A DNA stretch of 64,000 bases, taken from contig NZ_CP074404.1 in assembly GCF_018388465.1 (NCBI RefSeq), positions 930,001-994,000 on the forward strand, read 5' to 3'. The DNA comes from Cellulomonas fengjieae. Its GTDB lineage: Bacteria; Actinomycetota; Actinomycetes; Actinomycetales; Cellulomonadaceae. The notes below the pieces were generated by a model. It was not told the origin of the DNA. It did no database searches and saw only the letters and a list, made by a program, of their open reading frames with translations. The translations under genes were made by a program, and so were the position numbers. Below, one piece after another: positions 26,436 through 34,255 of this stretch (position 1 is its first letter; each line of letters opens with the position of its first letter).

Positions 26436-27287
26436 TCACCGGGTGCGTTGGATGTGGATGTCGCCGGCCTGGGTGCGCGCGCGGACCGCGACGGCCTGCT
26501 CCGACCCGGTGGGGCCGCGGTCGCCGTCGAGCTGGTTGCGCACGTGGCCGCTCTTCGAGGACAGGTCGAGCCAGGCGGGGACCCCGGGGGAGATGCCGAC
26601 GGTGACCTGGCCGTAGCCGCTCTCGATCTGGATCGAGCCGCTGGAGACCTCGCGGAGCCGGATGCTGCCGTACGCGGTCTTCGCCGCCACCGAGCCCAGC
26701 GCCGTCGTGACCTCGAGGTCGCCGTAGGACAGCTTCGCCTCGAGGTCGCCGGCGGCCCGCTCGACCTGGATGGAGCCGTGCGCCGCCTTGAGGATCGCGT
26801 CGTCGGTCACGGTCCCGATCCGGATCTGGCCGTGGTCGGCCGTGATCTCGGCGGTGCCGTCGGCGGTGCCCACGCTGACGCTGCCGTGCCCGGCCCGCAG
26901 CCACAGGTCGCCCGTCGCGTCGACCTCGACGTCGCCCATCGAGCTCTTGATGCGGGTGGCCCCGAGGCGCCCGATCGTGCGGACCGCACCCATGGCGATC
27001 TCACCGGTGAACCGCGACCCGGTCGGCAGCTCGACCAGGACGTCGACCGAGTCGTCGGGGCCGGCACCGATCCAGGCGAGGCGGGGCCGCGGGCCCGTGA
27101 TCGTGAGCCGCGTGCCGTCGAAGTCGACCTTCGTCTCCTCTGCGCCTCTGCGGTTGCCCGCCTTCGCGGGGTTGGTGGCCGACACCGTCACGACGGTCTC
27201 GGTGCGGTCGCCGGCGACGACCTGCATCTCACCGACCTGCACGTTGACGGCCAGGTCGATCGGGGTCGGGGTCTGGTAGCTGGGCAT
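26436..27287 (-). CDS. DUF4097-family beta-helix protein
   Basis: The product is 283 aa, starting MPSYQTPTPIDLAVNVQVG after a GGGAGG site. From residue ~95 it is a run of short repeats of the form GxVxVxxAxGDLxxxxxxG: ATRIKSSMGDVEVDATGDLW, LRAGHGSVSVGTADGTAEIT, ADHGQIRIGTVTDDAILKAA, HGSIQVERAAGDLEAKLSYG, and so on, which predicts a right-handed beta-solenoid. No signal peptide or membrane helix. DUF4097 proteins often neighbour ABC exporters and regulators; the function is unknown, possibly envelope-stress sensing or scaffolding. Confidence 0.85.
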   Translation of the reverse strand: MPSYQTPTPIDLAVNVQVGEMQVVAGDRTETVVTVSATNPAKAGNRRGAEETKVDFDGTRLTITGPRPRLAWIGAGPDDSVDVLVELPTGSRFTGEIAMGAVRTIGRLGATRIKSSMGDVEVDATGDLWLRAGHGSVSVGTADGTAEITADHGQIRIGTVTDDAILKAAHGSIQVERAAGDLEAKLSYGDLEVTTALGSVAAKTAYGSIRLREVSSGSIQIESGYGQVTVGISPGVPAWLDLSSKSGHVRNQLDGDRGPTGSEQAVAVRARTQAGDIHIQRTR

Positions 27288-27366
27288 GGCGAGGCCTCCC
27301 TGTGTGAGGGTGTGCTGGTCCGGCCCCGCGGGTCCGCGTGGCTGGTGGGGCTGTGGGGAGCTGGGG

Positions 27367-27855
27367 CTAACGCGCCCAGCCGGCAAAGCTGTCGCCGGAG
27401 CGGAGCGCGCGCTGGGCCGACCGTCGCTGCTTGGGCTGGAGGGCAGCCGCGACCGCACGGACCAGCCACGTGTTGACGGACAGGCCGTCGGCTGCAGCCG
27501 CCTCGTCCACGCGCACCTTGAGCGCGTCGGGAAGGCGGAGCGTCGTGCGCGAGGTGCTCACGTCGTCGACGTCGACGGGCGCCGCGGGGGAGTCGTCGGT
27601 GTCGGGCTCGGTGCTGGGCTGCGCGACGACGAACTCGATCTCGCGCCCCCGAAGCCGCACGTCGACCGAGCCGGGAGCCAGGTCGCGGGTGATCTCGCCG
27701 GCCGCCGCCGACAGGACGTCGAGCAGCACCAGGCGCGTCGCGGCGTCGAGCCCGGCGACGAGCCGCTCGGCCGCCGCCCGGGTGTCGTCGTTGCCGTTGT
27801 CAGCCGCGTCCACCAGCCGGCGCTGGAGGTCGCTCACGTACTGTCCGAGTTCCAT
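27367..27855 (-). CDS. ribbon-helix-helix regulator, HicB-antitoxin-like
   Basis: The product is 162 aa from ATG 27855. The first ~70 residues are helical (LQRRLVDAADNGNDDTRAAA, ATRLVLLDVLSAAAGEITRD). Residues ~113-142 form an RHH DNA-binding unit: RTTLRLPDALKVRVDEAAAA then DGLSVNTWLVRAVAAAL. A promoter TTGACG-N17-CACGCT sits six bases before the ATG and its spacer holds a perfect 9-bp inverted repeat, so autoregulation is likely. No HicA-like toxin is adjacent; 79 bp downstream lies the DUF4097/ABC exporter operon, the likely regulatory target. Confidence 0.8.
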   Translation of the reverse strand: MELGQYVSDLQRRLVDAADNGNDDTRAAAERLVAGLDAATRLVLLDVLSAAAGEITRDLAPGSVDVRLRGREIEFVVAQPSTEPDTDDSPAAPVDVDDVSTSRTTLRLPDALKVRVDEAAAADGLSVNTWLVRAVAAALQPKQRRSAQRALRSGDSFAGWAR

Positions 27856-27861
27856 GGCATC

Positions 27862-27927
27862 AGCGTGACACCACGATGGTGTCACGTCAACCCTCGATGG
27901 TGTCAGGACCGGATCGAGGTGGTGTCA
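27862..27927 (-). promoter_or_regulatory. promoter with inverted-repeat operator and two extra half-sites for the RHH regulator
   Basis: On the minus strand TTGACG (27885-27890) and CACGCT (27862-27867) are 17 bases apart, and the -10 is six bases before the ATG. GTGACACCA, three bases, then TGGTGTCAC (27865-27885) is a perfect inverted repeat filling the spacer. Further GGTGTCA half-sites follow at 27899-27905 and 27921-27927, spaced 21 and 22 bp (about two helical turns), the pattern expected for cooperative RHH dimers. Confidence 0.65.
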
Positions 27928-29265
27928 GACCGGCCCTCGGCGGAAGTCGTCGAGGGCGATCCGGCGCTCGGCGGCGTGGTCGACGATCGGCGGCGGATAG
28001 TCCGGGGGAGCTGCGCGCCCCAGCGTCCACGGGCGGTGCACCGCGCGCCCGGGCACCTGCCGCAGCTCGGGGACCCACTCGCGCACGTAGGAGCCGTCGG
28101 GGTCGAACCGTTCGCCCTGCGTGACGGGGTTGAACACCCGGACGTAGGGCGCCGCGTCGCGCCCCGTGCCCGCGACCCACTGCCAGTTGAGCTGGTTCTG
28201 TGCGACGTCCCCGTCCACCAGCCGCTCCATGAAGTACCGGGCGCCCCGCTGCCAGCGCACGTGCAGGTCCTTCACCAGGAACGACGCCACCACCATCCGG
28301 ACCCGGTTGTGCACCCAGCCGAGCGCGCGCAGCTGGCGCATGCCGGCGTCGACGATCGGGTAGCCGGTCCGCCCGGCCGCCCAGGCGTCGAATGCGGCGT
28401 CGCCCGGGTCCCACGCGTCCGGCGGCACCACCTCGCGCAGGGAGCTGCGCGCCGCGCCGGGGTGGTGCCACAGGACGTCGGCGTGGAACTCGCGCCAGGC
28501 CAGCTGGGACCGGAAGGTCGCGACGTCCGACCCGAACGCCGCCAGGTCGGCCAGCAGCGTGCGCGGGTGCAGCTCGCCGTACTTGAGCGGGACCGAGAGC
28601 CGCGAGGTGCCGTCGATGTCGGGGCGGTCGCGCTCGGTGCCGTACCGCTCGAGCCCGTCCTGCACGTACGCGCTCCAGCGGGCGCGGGCGGCGCGTTCAC
28701 CGGCCGCGGGCAGCCGCACGTCCGTCGTCGGCTCGTCGGGGATGCCGTCGGAGCGGACCTGCGCCCACCGGACGTCCTGGGGCTGCCGGGCGGGAGCGTG
28801 CCACCCGTGGTCCAGCCAGGCCGCGCGGAACGGGGTGAACACCTGGTACGGCGTCCCCGCCTGGGTGGTCAGCCGGCCCGGTGCGACCGCGTACGGCGAG
28901 CCGGTCGGGACCAGGGGGACGTCCAGCGCCCGCTCGACCGCGTCGTCGCGGCGCCGGCCGTAGGGCTCGGTCGCCGCGGTGACGTGCACGGCGGCCGCCG
29001 CGACCTCGCGCGCGACCGCCGGCAGCACCTCGGACGGCGTCCCGTGCCGCACCACGAGCCGCCCGCCGAGCGACTCGTCCAGCGCCCGCAGGCTGCGCGT
29101 GAGGTACGCCACTCGCGGCGCCGCGGAGGGCCGCCAGAGAGCCGGGTCGACCACGAAGAGGGGCACGACCTCGTCGTCGCAGGACGCGGCGCGCTCCACC
29201 GCGGTGACCAGCGCAGGGTTGTCCGCCAGCCGCAGATCGCGGCGGAACCAGAGGATCGTGGCCAC
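27925..29265 (-). CDS. phrB: deoxyribodipyrimidine photolyase (class I cryptochrome/photolyase family)
   Basis: The product is 446 aa. The N-terminal alpha/beta antenna domain starts ATILWFRRDLRLADNPAL. The FAD-binding helical domain contains SQLAWREFHADVLWH, GYPIVDAGMRQLRALGWVHN, RMVVASFLVKDLHVRWQRGA and the signature DGDVAQNQLNWQWVAGTGRD, then APYVRVFNPVTQGERFDP. It repairs cyclobutane pyrimidine dimers using blue light. The Trp electron-transfer positions seem conserved (W in NWQWVAG and VHNRVRM context). Its stop lies within the operator region of the RHH gene, so it is not part of that operon. Confidence 0.92.
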   Translation of the reverse strand: MATILWFRRDLRLADNPALVTAVERAASCDDEVVPLFVVDPALWRPSAAPRVAYLTRSLRALDESLGGRLVVRHGTPSEVLPAVAREVAAAAVHVTAATEPYGRRRDDAVERALDVPLVPTGSPYAVAPGRLTTQAGTPYQVFTPFRAAWLDHGWHAPARQPQDVRWAQVRSDGIPDEPTTDVRLPAAGERAARARWSAYVQDGLERYGTERDRPDIDGTSRLSVPLKYGELHPRTLLADLAAFGSDVATFRSQLAWREFHADVLWHHPGAARSSLREVVPPDAWDPGDAAFDAWAAGRTGYPIVDAGMRQLRALGWVHNRVRMVVASFLVKDLHVRWQRGARYFMERLVDGDVAQNQLNWQWVAGTGRDAAPYVRVFNPVTQGERFDPDGSYVREWVPELRQVPGRAVHRPWTLGRAAPPDYPPPIVDHAAERRIALDDFRRGPV

Positions 29266-29347
29266 CCGGCGACGGTAGCCGCAGCACCTCCCGGCCGCCG
29301 TCCGGGCGGGTTGGGCCGGACCTCGAGGGCCGTGTCACGATGGTTTC

Positions 29348-30895
29348 ATGAGTGGCGCAGAGGGTAACGGTCAGGTCGACGGGACCGCACCGGCCGCGCA
29401 GAAGCGCAGCACGCTTCCGGGCGACCGGGCGTTCTTCGGTCAGCCTCTCGGTCTGTTCACGCTCTTCGGGACCGAGCTGTGGGAGCGGTTCAGCTACTAC
29501 GGGATGCGCGCCATCCTGCTGTTCTACCTGACCGACACGGTCGCGAACGGCGGGCTCGGCGTCGAGCAGACGTCCGGCGAGGCGCTCGTCGCCATCTACG
29601 GGTCGTCGGTCTACCTGCTGTCCGTGCTCGGCGGCTGGCTGGCTGACCGCGTCATCGGCGCGCGGCGCTCGGTGCTCTACGGCGGCATCATCATCGCCGC
29701 CGGACACGTGCTCCTGACGTTGCCCGCGCCGTTGTTCTCCTACCTGGGCATCGTGCTGGTGGCGCTGGGCACCGGGCTGCTCAAGCCGAACGTGTCCAGC
29801 ATGGTCGGCGAGCTGTACGACCGCGACGACCCCCGCCGCGACTCCGGCTTCTCGATCTTCTACATGGGCATCAACATCGGCTCGCTGTCCGCCCCCTTCC
29901 TGGTGGGTGCCGCCCGGGCGATCGGCGGCTACCACGCGGGCTTCGCCGTGGCCGCCGTCGGCATGGCGATCGCGCTCGTGTTCTTCGTCGCCGGGCGCAA
30001 GTACCTGGGTGGATCGGGCGACGTGCCGCCCAACCCGATGACCGCCCAGGACCGCCCCGCGGTGGTCCGGCTGGTGCTCGTGGTGCTCGCGGGGATCGCC
30101 TTCGCCTTCGCGGTCGCGCGACTCGTCCGGGGGGAGTTCGGGCTCTCGACGTTCATCGACGCGATCTCCTACCTCGCGCTCGCGGCCCCCGTCGCCACCT
30201 TCATCGTCATGTTCCGCTCGCCCAAGGTGACCGCCAACGAGCGGACCCGGCTGCGTGCGTACATCCCGCTCTTCGTCGCGGCGATGATCTTCTGGATGAT
30301 CTTCGAGCAGGCGGCCAGCACGCTCGCCTCCTACGCGCAGGACAACACGGAGCTGTCCCTCTTCGGCCTGTCGCTGTCGCCCGAGCTCTTCCAGTCCATC
30401 AACCCGGCCACCATCATCCTGCTGGCGCCGCTGTTCGCCTGGCTGTGGATCCGGCTCGACGACCGCCCGCCGACGGCGGTGAAGTTCGCCCTGGGCCTGA
30501 CCTTCGCCGCCCTGAGCTTCGTGTTCCTGGCGGGTGCGTCGTGGCTGGCGGACGGCGGCAAGACGCCGGCCTGGGTGCTGGTCGCCGTCTACGTCATCCA
30601 GACGGTCGGTGAGCTGTGCCTGTCCCCGGTCGGCCTCGCCGCCACCACGCTGCTGGCCCCGCGGGCCTTCCGCGGGCAGGCCATGGCCCTGTGGTTCCTG
30701 GCGCCGTCCGCGGGCAACGCGATCGCCGCCCAGGTCATCCAGTCCACGCCGGACGCCTCGCCGACCGCGTACTTCGGCACGATCGGCCTGGTGGCGCTCG
30801 TGTTCGCGGGGGCGATGTTCGCGCTGGCGCCGTGGGTGACGCGGCACATCCGCGCGGGCGCCGACTCCCCGGGGGAAGCGGCGCTGCAGCACTGA
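29348..30895 (+). CDS. POT/PTR-family proton-dependent oligopeptide transporter
   Basis: The product is 515 aa with about 14 hydrophobic helices. It carries the E-x-x-E-R-F-x-Y-Y motif in GTELWERFSYYGMRAILLFY, the GGWLADRVIGARRSVLYGG loop, and the PTR2-type signature FSIFYMGINIGSLSAPFLVG. These proteins import di- and tripeptides with protons. It is divergent from the photolyase gene with an 82-bp gap; CACGAT at 29336-29341 is a possible -10 for a leaderless start. Full length. Confidence 0.92.
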   Translation: MSGAEGNGQVDGTAPAAQKRSTLPGDRAFFGQPLGLFTLFGTELWERFSYYGMRAILLFYLTDTVANGGLGVEQTSGEALVAIYGSSVYLLSVLGGWLADRVIGARRSVLYGGIIIAAGHVLLTLPAPLFSYLGIVLVALGTGLLKPNVSSMVGELYDRDDPRRDSGFSIFYMGINIGSLSAPFLVGAARAIGGYHAGFAVAAVGMAIALVFFVAGRKYLGGSGDVPPNPMTAQDRPAVVRLVLVVLAGIAFAFAVARLVRGEFGLSTFIDAISYLALAAPVATFIVMFRSPKVTANERTRLRAYIPLFVAAMIFWMIFEQAASTLASYAQDNTELSLFGLSLSPELFQSINPATIILLAPLFAWLWIRLDDRPPTAVKFALGLTFAALSFVFLAGASWLADGGKTPAWVLVAVYVIQTVGELCLSPVGLAATTLLAPRAFRGQAMALWFLAPSAGNAIAAQVIQSTPDASPTAYFGTIGLVALVFAGAMFALAPWVTRHIRAGADSPGEAALQH

Positions 30896-30934
30896 GCCGG
30901 GCGGGTGTCGGCCGCCGATGGCAGGGTGGGCGCC

Positions 30935-31597
30935 ATGGCTGACACCACACTCCTGCGCCACGGCGACGTCACGGCTGCGGTGGACCCCCGCCACTGGCGC
31001 GTCCTCCTGCAGTCGCTTCGGGCGACGTTCTCGACGCCCGACTTCACCACCGCCGCAGCGTTCGTCTCGCGCATCGCCGCCGCCGCGGACGAGGCGAACC
31101 ACCACCCCGACGTGGTGCTCCGGTGGGGACAGGTCACGGTGACCACCACGAGCCACGACGCGGGCGGCCTGACGCAGCGGGACGTCGACCTCGCCGCGAC
31201 GGTGAGCGCGATCGCGGACGAGCTCGGCGTGACGGGTGACGCCCAGCGCAGCGAGATGCTCGAGATCGCGATCGACGCGCTCGACATCCCGGCGGTGCAG
31301 CCGTTCTGGGCGGCGGTCATGGCCTACGACGTGACCTCGGACGACGAGGTGACCGACCCGGCCGGCATCGGCCCGGCCATCTGGTTCCAGCAGATGGAGG
31401 AGCCACGGCGGCAGCGCAACCGGATCCACTTCGACATCACGGTCGGTCACGACCAGGCCGAGGAACGCATCGCGGCTGCGATCGCCGCGGGCGGGCACCT
31501 GGTCAGCGACGACCGGGCACCGGCGTTCACGGTGCTGGCCGACGCCGAGGGCAACGAGGTGTGCGTCTGCACGTGGCAGGCGCGCGACAGCAGCTAG
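30935..31597 (+). CDS. pterin-4a-carbinolamine dehydratase-VOC (glyoxalase-like) fusion
   Basis: The product is 220 aa. Residues ~1-100 match the PCD fold, with AAAFVSRIAAAADEANHHPD and VVLRWGQVTVTTTSHDAGGL, then TQRDVDLAATVSAIADE; the HHP histidines are the catalytic set. Residues ~110-215 form a VOC/glyoxalase-6-type half: EIAIDALDIPAVQPFWAAVM, IWFQQMEEPRRQRNRIHFDI and VLADAEGNEVCVC. PCD normally dehydrates hydroxytetrahydropterin; the VOC part may bind a metal or small ligand. A short AGGGTGGG stretch precedes the ATG at 30935. Confidence 0.8.
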   Translation: MADTTLLRHGDVTAAVDPRHWRVLLQSLRATFSTPDFTTAAAFVSRIAAAADEANHHPDVVLRWGQVTVTTTSHDAGGLTQRDVDLAATVSAIADELGVTGDAQRSEMLEIAIDALDIPAVQPFWAAVMAYDVTSDDEVTDPAGIGPAIWFQQMEEPRRQRNRIHFDITVGHDQAEERIAAAIAAGGHLVSDDRAPAFTVLADAEGNEVCVCTWQARDSS

Positions 31598-31652
31598 CAC
31601 CGCCGCACGTCCTGTAGTCGAGCGCTTCGCAGTCGAGATCGTCCCGTTAGTA

Positions 31653-31700
31653 AAACGTTATCGATAACGTTTGACCATCGCCCGGGACGGATGTCAGAGT
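31653..31700 (+). promoter_or_regulatory. LacI-family operator overlapping the promoter of the xylo-oligosaccharide operon
   Basis: AAACGTTATCGATAACGTTT (31653-31672) is a perfect 20-bp palindrome, identical to the one before the lacI gene at 39268-39287. Its last two bases overlap TTGACC (31671-31676), a good -35, followed after 17-18 bp by a weak -10 (CAGAGT, 31695-31700). Repressor binding there would block RNA polymerase, giving substrate-induced expression of the SBP/permease/GH operon. Confidence 0.8.
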
Positions 31701-31937
31701 GGCGACTGCGCCCCACCGTCAGCGGAGACCGGGCGTGTGTTGACGAAAGAGACTGCACCACCCCCGAGGTGGTGCCGCCCTTGCGAGGCGGGCGCGGTAC
31801 CGGCAGGGATGCCGGCCCGTGGTGGTGACGGCAGCGCGGGCAGCGCAGGCGGCACCCGCTGTGGCTACGGCGGCAGCGCATCGCCCGCAAGGGGCCAGCT
31901 TTCCACTCTGTGCAACTCGACGAAGAGGACAGATCTC
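31701..31937 (+). other. long untranslated leader with hairpins before the SBP gene
   Basis: No convincing ORF lies here. The transcript leader would be about 230 bases. It holds an 8-bp perfect hairpin (GCACCACC, five-base loop, GGTGGTGC; 31755-31775) and a smaller one (31800-31815), with no U-run after either, so they are not intrinsic terminators. They may stabilise the mRNA of the abundant binding protein. Confidence 0.4.
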
Positions 31938-33230
31938 ATGATTGCTCGCAAGCTCCTGGCGGTCTCTGCCGCCATGGTGATGGGTCTCGCGGGGCTCACG
32001 GCCTGTAGCGGTGGCGACGGTGACGACGGCGGCGGCGGCGGCTCGGGCGACACCCAGATGACCTTCTGGCACAACTCGACCACCGGTGACGGCAAGGCCT
32101 ACTGGGAGGCCACGGTCAAGGACTTCGAGGCCGCCAACCCGGGTGTGAAGATCAAGATCCAGTCCATCCAGAACGAGGACATGGACGGCAAGCTCCAGAC
32201 CGCGCTGAACTCGGGCGACGCGCCCGACATCTTCATGGCGCGCGGCGGCGGCAAGCTGGCCGACGTCGTCGAGGCCGGCCAGGCGCAGGAGATCGTCGTC
32301 GACGAGGCGACCAAGTCGCAGCTCTCGGACGCAGCGTTCAGCGCCTTCACGGTCGACGGCAAGATCTACGGCATGCCGATGTCGGTCCTGCCCGGCGGCA
32401 TGTACTACAGCAAGGACCTGTTCGCGCAGGCCGGCATCACCGAGACCCCCGAGACCATCGAGGACCTCTCGGCCGCGGTCGACAAGCTGAAGGCCGCGGG
32501 GATCGCCCCGATCGCCCTCGGCGCCAAGGACGCCTGGCCCGCCGCGCACTGGTACTACTTCTTCGCGCTGCGTGCCTGCTCGCAGGACACGCTGGACAAG
32601 GTCGCCACGGAGATGAACTTCGACGACCCGTGCTGGCAGAAGGCGGGCGACGAGCTCGCAGACTTCGCCGCGACCGAGCCGTTCAACCAGGGCTTCCTCA
32701 CCACGGCGGCGCAGACGGGCGCGGGCTCGTCCGCCGGCCTCATCGCCAACCACCAGGCCGCGATGGAGCTCATGGGCGCCTGGAACCCGGGCGTGATCGC
32801 CTCCCTGACGCCGGACACGAAGCCGCTGGCCGACCTCGGCTGGTTCCCCTTCCCGGCCATCGACGGCGGTGACGGTGGAGCGGGCGCCATGATGGGTGGC
32901 CAGGACGGCTTCTCCTGCTCCAAGGACGCTCCGGCCGAGTGCTCGGAGTTCCTGAACTTCGCGATGCAGAAGGAGTACCAGAACGGCTACGCCACGGCGT
33001 TCCAGACCCTGCCTGCCTCCGCCGAGGCGCAGGCCGAGGTCACCGACCCCGCCCTCGTCCAGGTCCTCGAGGCCTACCAGTCTGCGCCGTACGTGTCGCT
33101 GTGGCTGGACACCCTGCTGGGCCAGAACGTCGGCAACGCGCTGAACGCCGGCGTGGTCAACCTCCTCGCCGGCCAGGGTGACTCGGCCGCGATCGTCAAG
33201 GGCGTCGCCGACGCCGCTGCGAAGGAGTAG
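31938..33230 (+). CDS. bxlE: sugar ABC transporter substrate-binding lipoprotein (xylo-oligosaccharide candidate)
   Basis: The product is 430 aa. A signal peptide ends in a lipobox (GLAGLTACSGGDGDDG), followed by a Gly/Asp-rich linker. The body is a CUT1-type extracellular binding protein: QMTFWHNSTTGDGKAYWEAT, KDFEAANPGVKIKIQSIQNE, GDAPDIFMARGGGKLADVV, VDGKIYGMPMSVLPGGMYYS. It has an AGAGGA ribosome site and heads the operon. The neighbouring BxlA-like GH3 and GH43 enzymes suggest xylobiose or arabinoxylo-oligosaccharide as ligand; the symbol is by analogy with Streptomyces bxlEFG and not proven. Confidence 0.88.
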   Translation: MIARKLLAVSAAMVMGLAGLTACSGGDGDDGGGGGSGDTQMTFWHNSTTGDGKAYWEATVKDFEAANPGVKIKIQSIQNEDMDGKLQTALNSGDAPDIFMARGGGKLADVVEAGQAQEIVVDEATKSQLSDAAFSAFTVDGKIYGMPMSVLPGGMYYSKDLFAQAGITETPETIEDLSAAVDKLKAAGIAPIALGAKDAWPAAHWYYFFALRACSQDTLDKVATEMNFDDPCWQKAGDELADFAATEPFNQGFLTTAAQTGAGSSAGLIANHQAAMELMGAWNPGVIASLTPDTKPLADLGWFPFPAIDGGDGGAGAMMGGQDGFSCSKDAPAECSEFLNFAMQKEYQNGYATAFQTLPASAEAQAEVTDPALVQVLEAYQSAPYVSLWLDTLLGQNVGNALNAGVVNLLAGQGDSAAIVKGVADAAAKE

Positions 33231-33238
33231 TACGCACC

Positions 33239-34255
33239 ATGAGTGACTCCTTGGGTGAGGGCAACCTCGCCGTGACCTCCTCGCCCGAGGGTTCCTCGGC
33301 GGTCGGGGACGGTGCCCACGCGGCACCGTCCCCGGCCCGCCGGACCGCGGGGCCGAACTGGCGCCAGCGCTTCGAGATCACGCTTCTCGCCGGCCCCGCC
33401 ATCCTGATGTTCGTCACGTTCGTGATGTTCCCCGTCGTCCTGGCGGCGTACTACGGCTTCTTCAAGTGGAAGGGCTTCGGCCCGCCGACCGATTTCGTCG
33501 GTCTGCAGAACTACGTCACGATCCTGCAGGACCCGACGTTCCACGACGCCCTGCGGCACAACCTCGTCATCGTCGTGCTGTCCCTGGTCCTGCAGGGACC
33601 GGCCGCGGTGCTCCTCGCGCTCCTGCTCAACCAGAAGATGCGCGGGCGCTCGCTGGTGCGGGTGCTGATCTTCGTGCCGTACGTGATCTCCGAGGTCATC
33701 GTCGGCACCGGCTGGAGCCTCATGCTCCAGACCAACGGCGCAGTCAACGACCTGCTGGTCAAGATCGGGCTGCCGAGCTGGACGGTCGACTGGTTGTCGG
33801 ACCCCAAGATCGCCATCTGGTCGCTGATGCTGATCATCACGTGGAAGTACATCGGCTTCGCGGTGATCCTGTTCCTCGCGGGCCTGCAGAGCATCCCGGA
33901 GGAGCTCTTCGAGGCCGCGGCGATCGACGGCGCCTCCTACTGGCAGACCCAGCGGCGCATCACCCTGCCGCTGCTCGGCCCGACGATCCGGATCTGGGCG
34001 TTCCTGTCGATCATCGGAGCGCTGCAGCTGTTCGACCTCGTCTACATCATCTGGGGCCAGTACGTCGCCGCGACCGCGGGGACGTCGACGATGGCCACCT
34101 ACATGGTGGTCAACGGCCGCAACGCGGCGAACTACGGCTTCGGCAACGCGGTCGCCCTGATCCTGTTCATCATCTCGCTCATCGTCGCCCTGACCTACCA
34201 GCGGTTCGTGCTCAGGCGCGACACCGAGGGTGCTCTCACGGAAGGTAAGAAGTGA
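33239..34255 (+). CDS. bxlF: sugar ABC transporter permease 1 (MalF-type)
   Basis: The product is 338 aa with six hydrophobic helices after a ~40-residue cytoplasmic N-terminus. The EAA loop reads EELFEAAAIDGASYWQTQRR then ITLPLLGPTI, which docks on the ATPase. LLAGPAILMFVTFVMFPVVL is the first helix. No ATPase gene is in the operon, so a shared MsiK-type ATPase encoded elsewhere must power the importer, as is usual for CUT1 systems in actinobacteria. Starts eight bases after the SBP stop. Confidence 0.93.
   Translation: MSDSLGEGNLAVTSSPEGSSAVGDGAHAAPSPARRTAGPNWRQRFEITLLAGPAILMFVTFVMFPVVLAAYYGFFKWKGFGPPTDFVGLQNYVTILQDPTFHDALRHNLVIVVLSLVLQGPAAVLLALLLNQKMRGRSLVRVLIFVPYVISEVIVGTGWSLMLQTNGAVNDLLVKIGLPSWTVDWLSDPKIAIWSLMLIITWKYIGFAVILFLAGLQSIPEELFEAAAIDGASYWQTQRRITLPLLGPTIRIWAFLSIIGALQLFDLVYIIWGQYVAATAGTSTMATYMVVNGRNAANYGFGNAVALILFIISLIVALTYQRFVLRRDTEGALTEGKK

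Noticed and set aside
27367..27855. HicAB toxin-antitoxin module
   Set aside because: No HicA-like dsRBD ORF is adjacent; the RHH protein is better explained as the repressor of its own operon.
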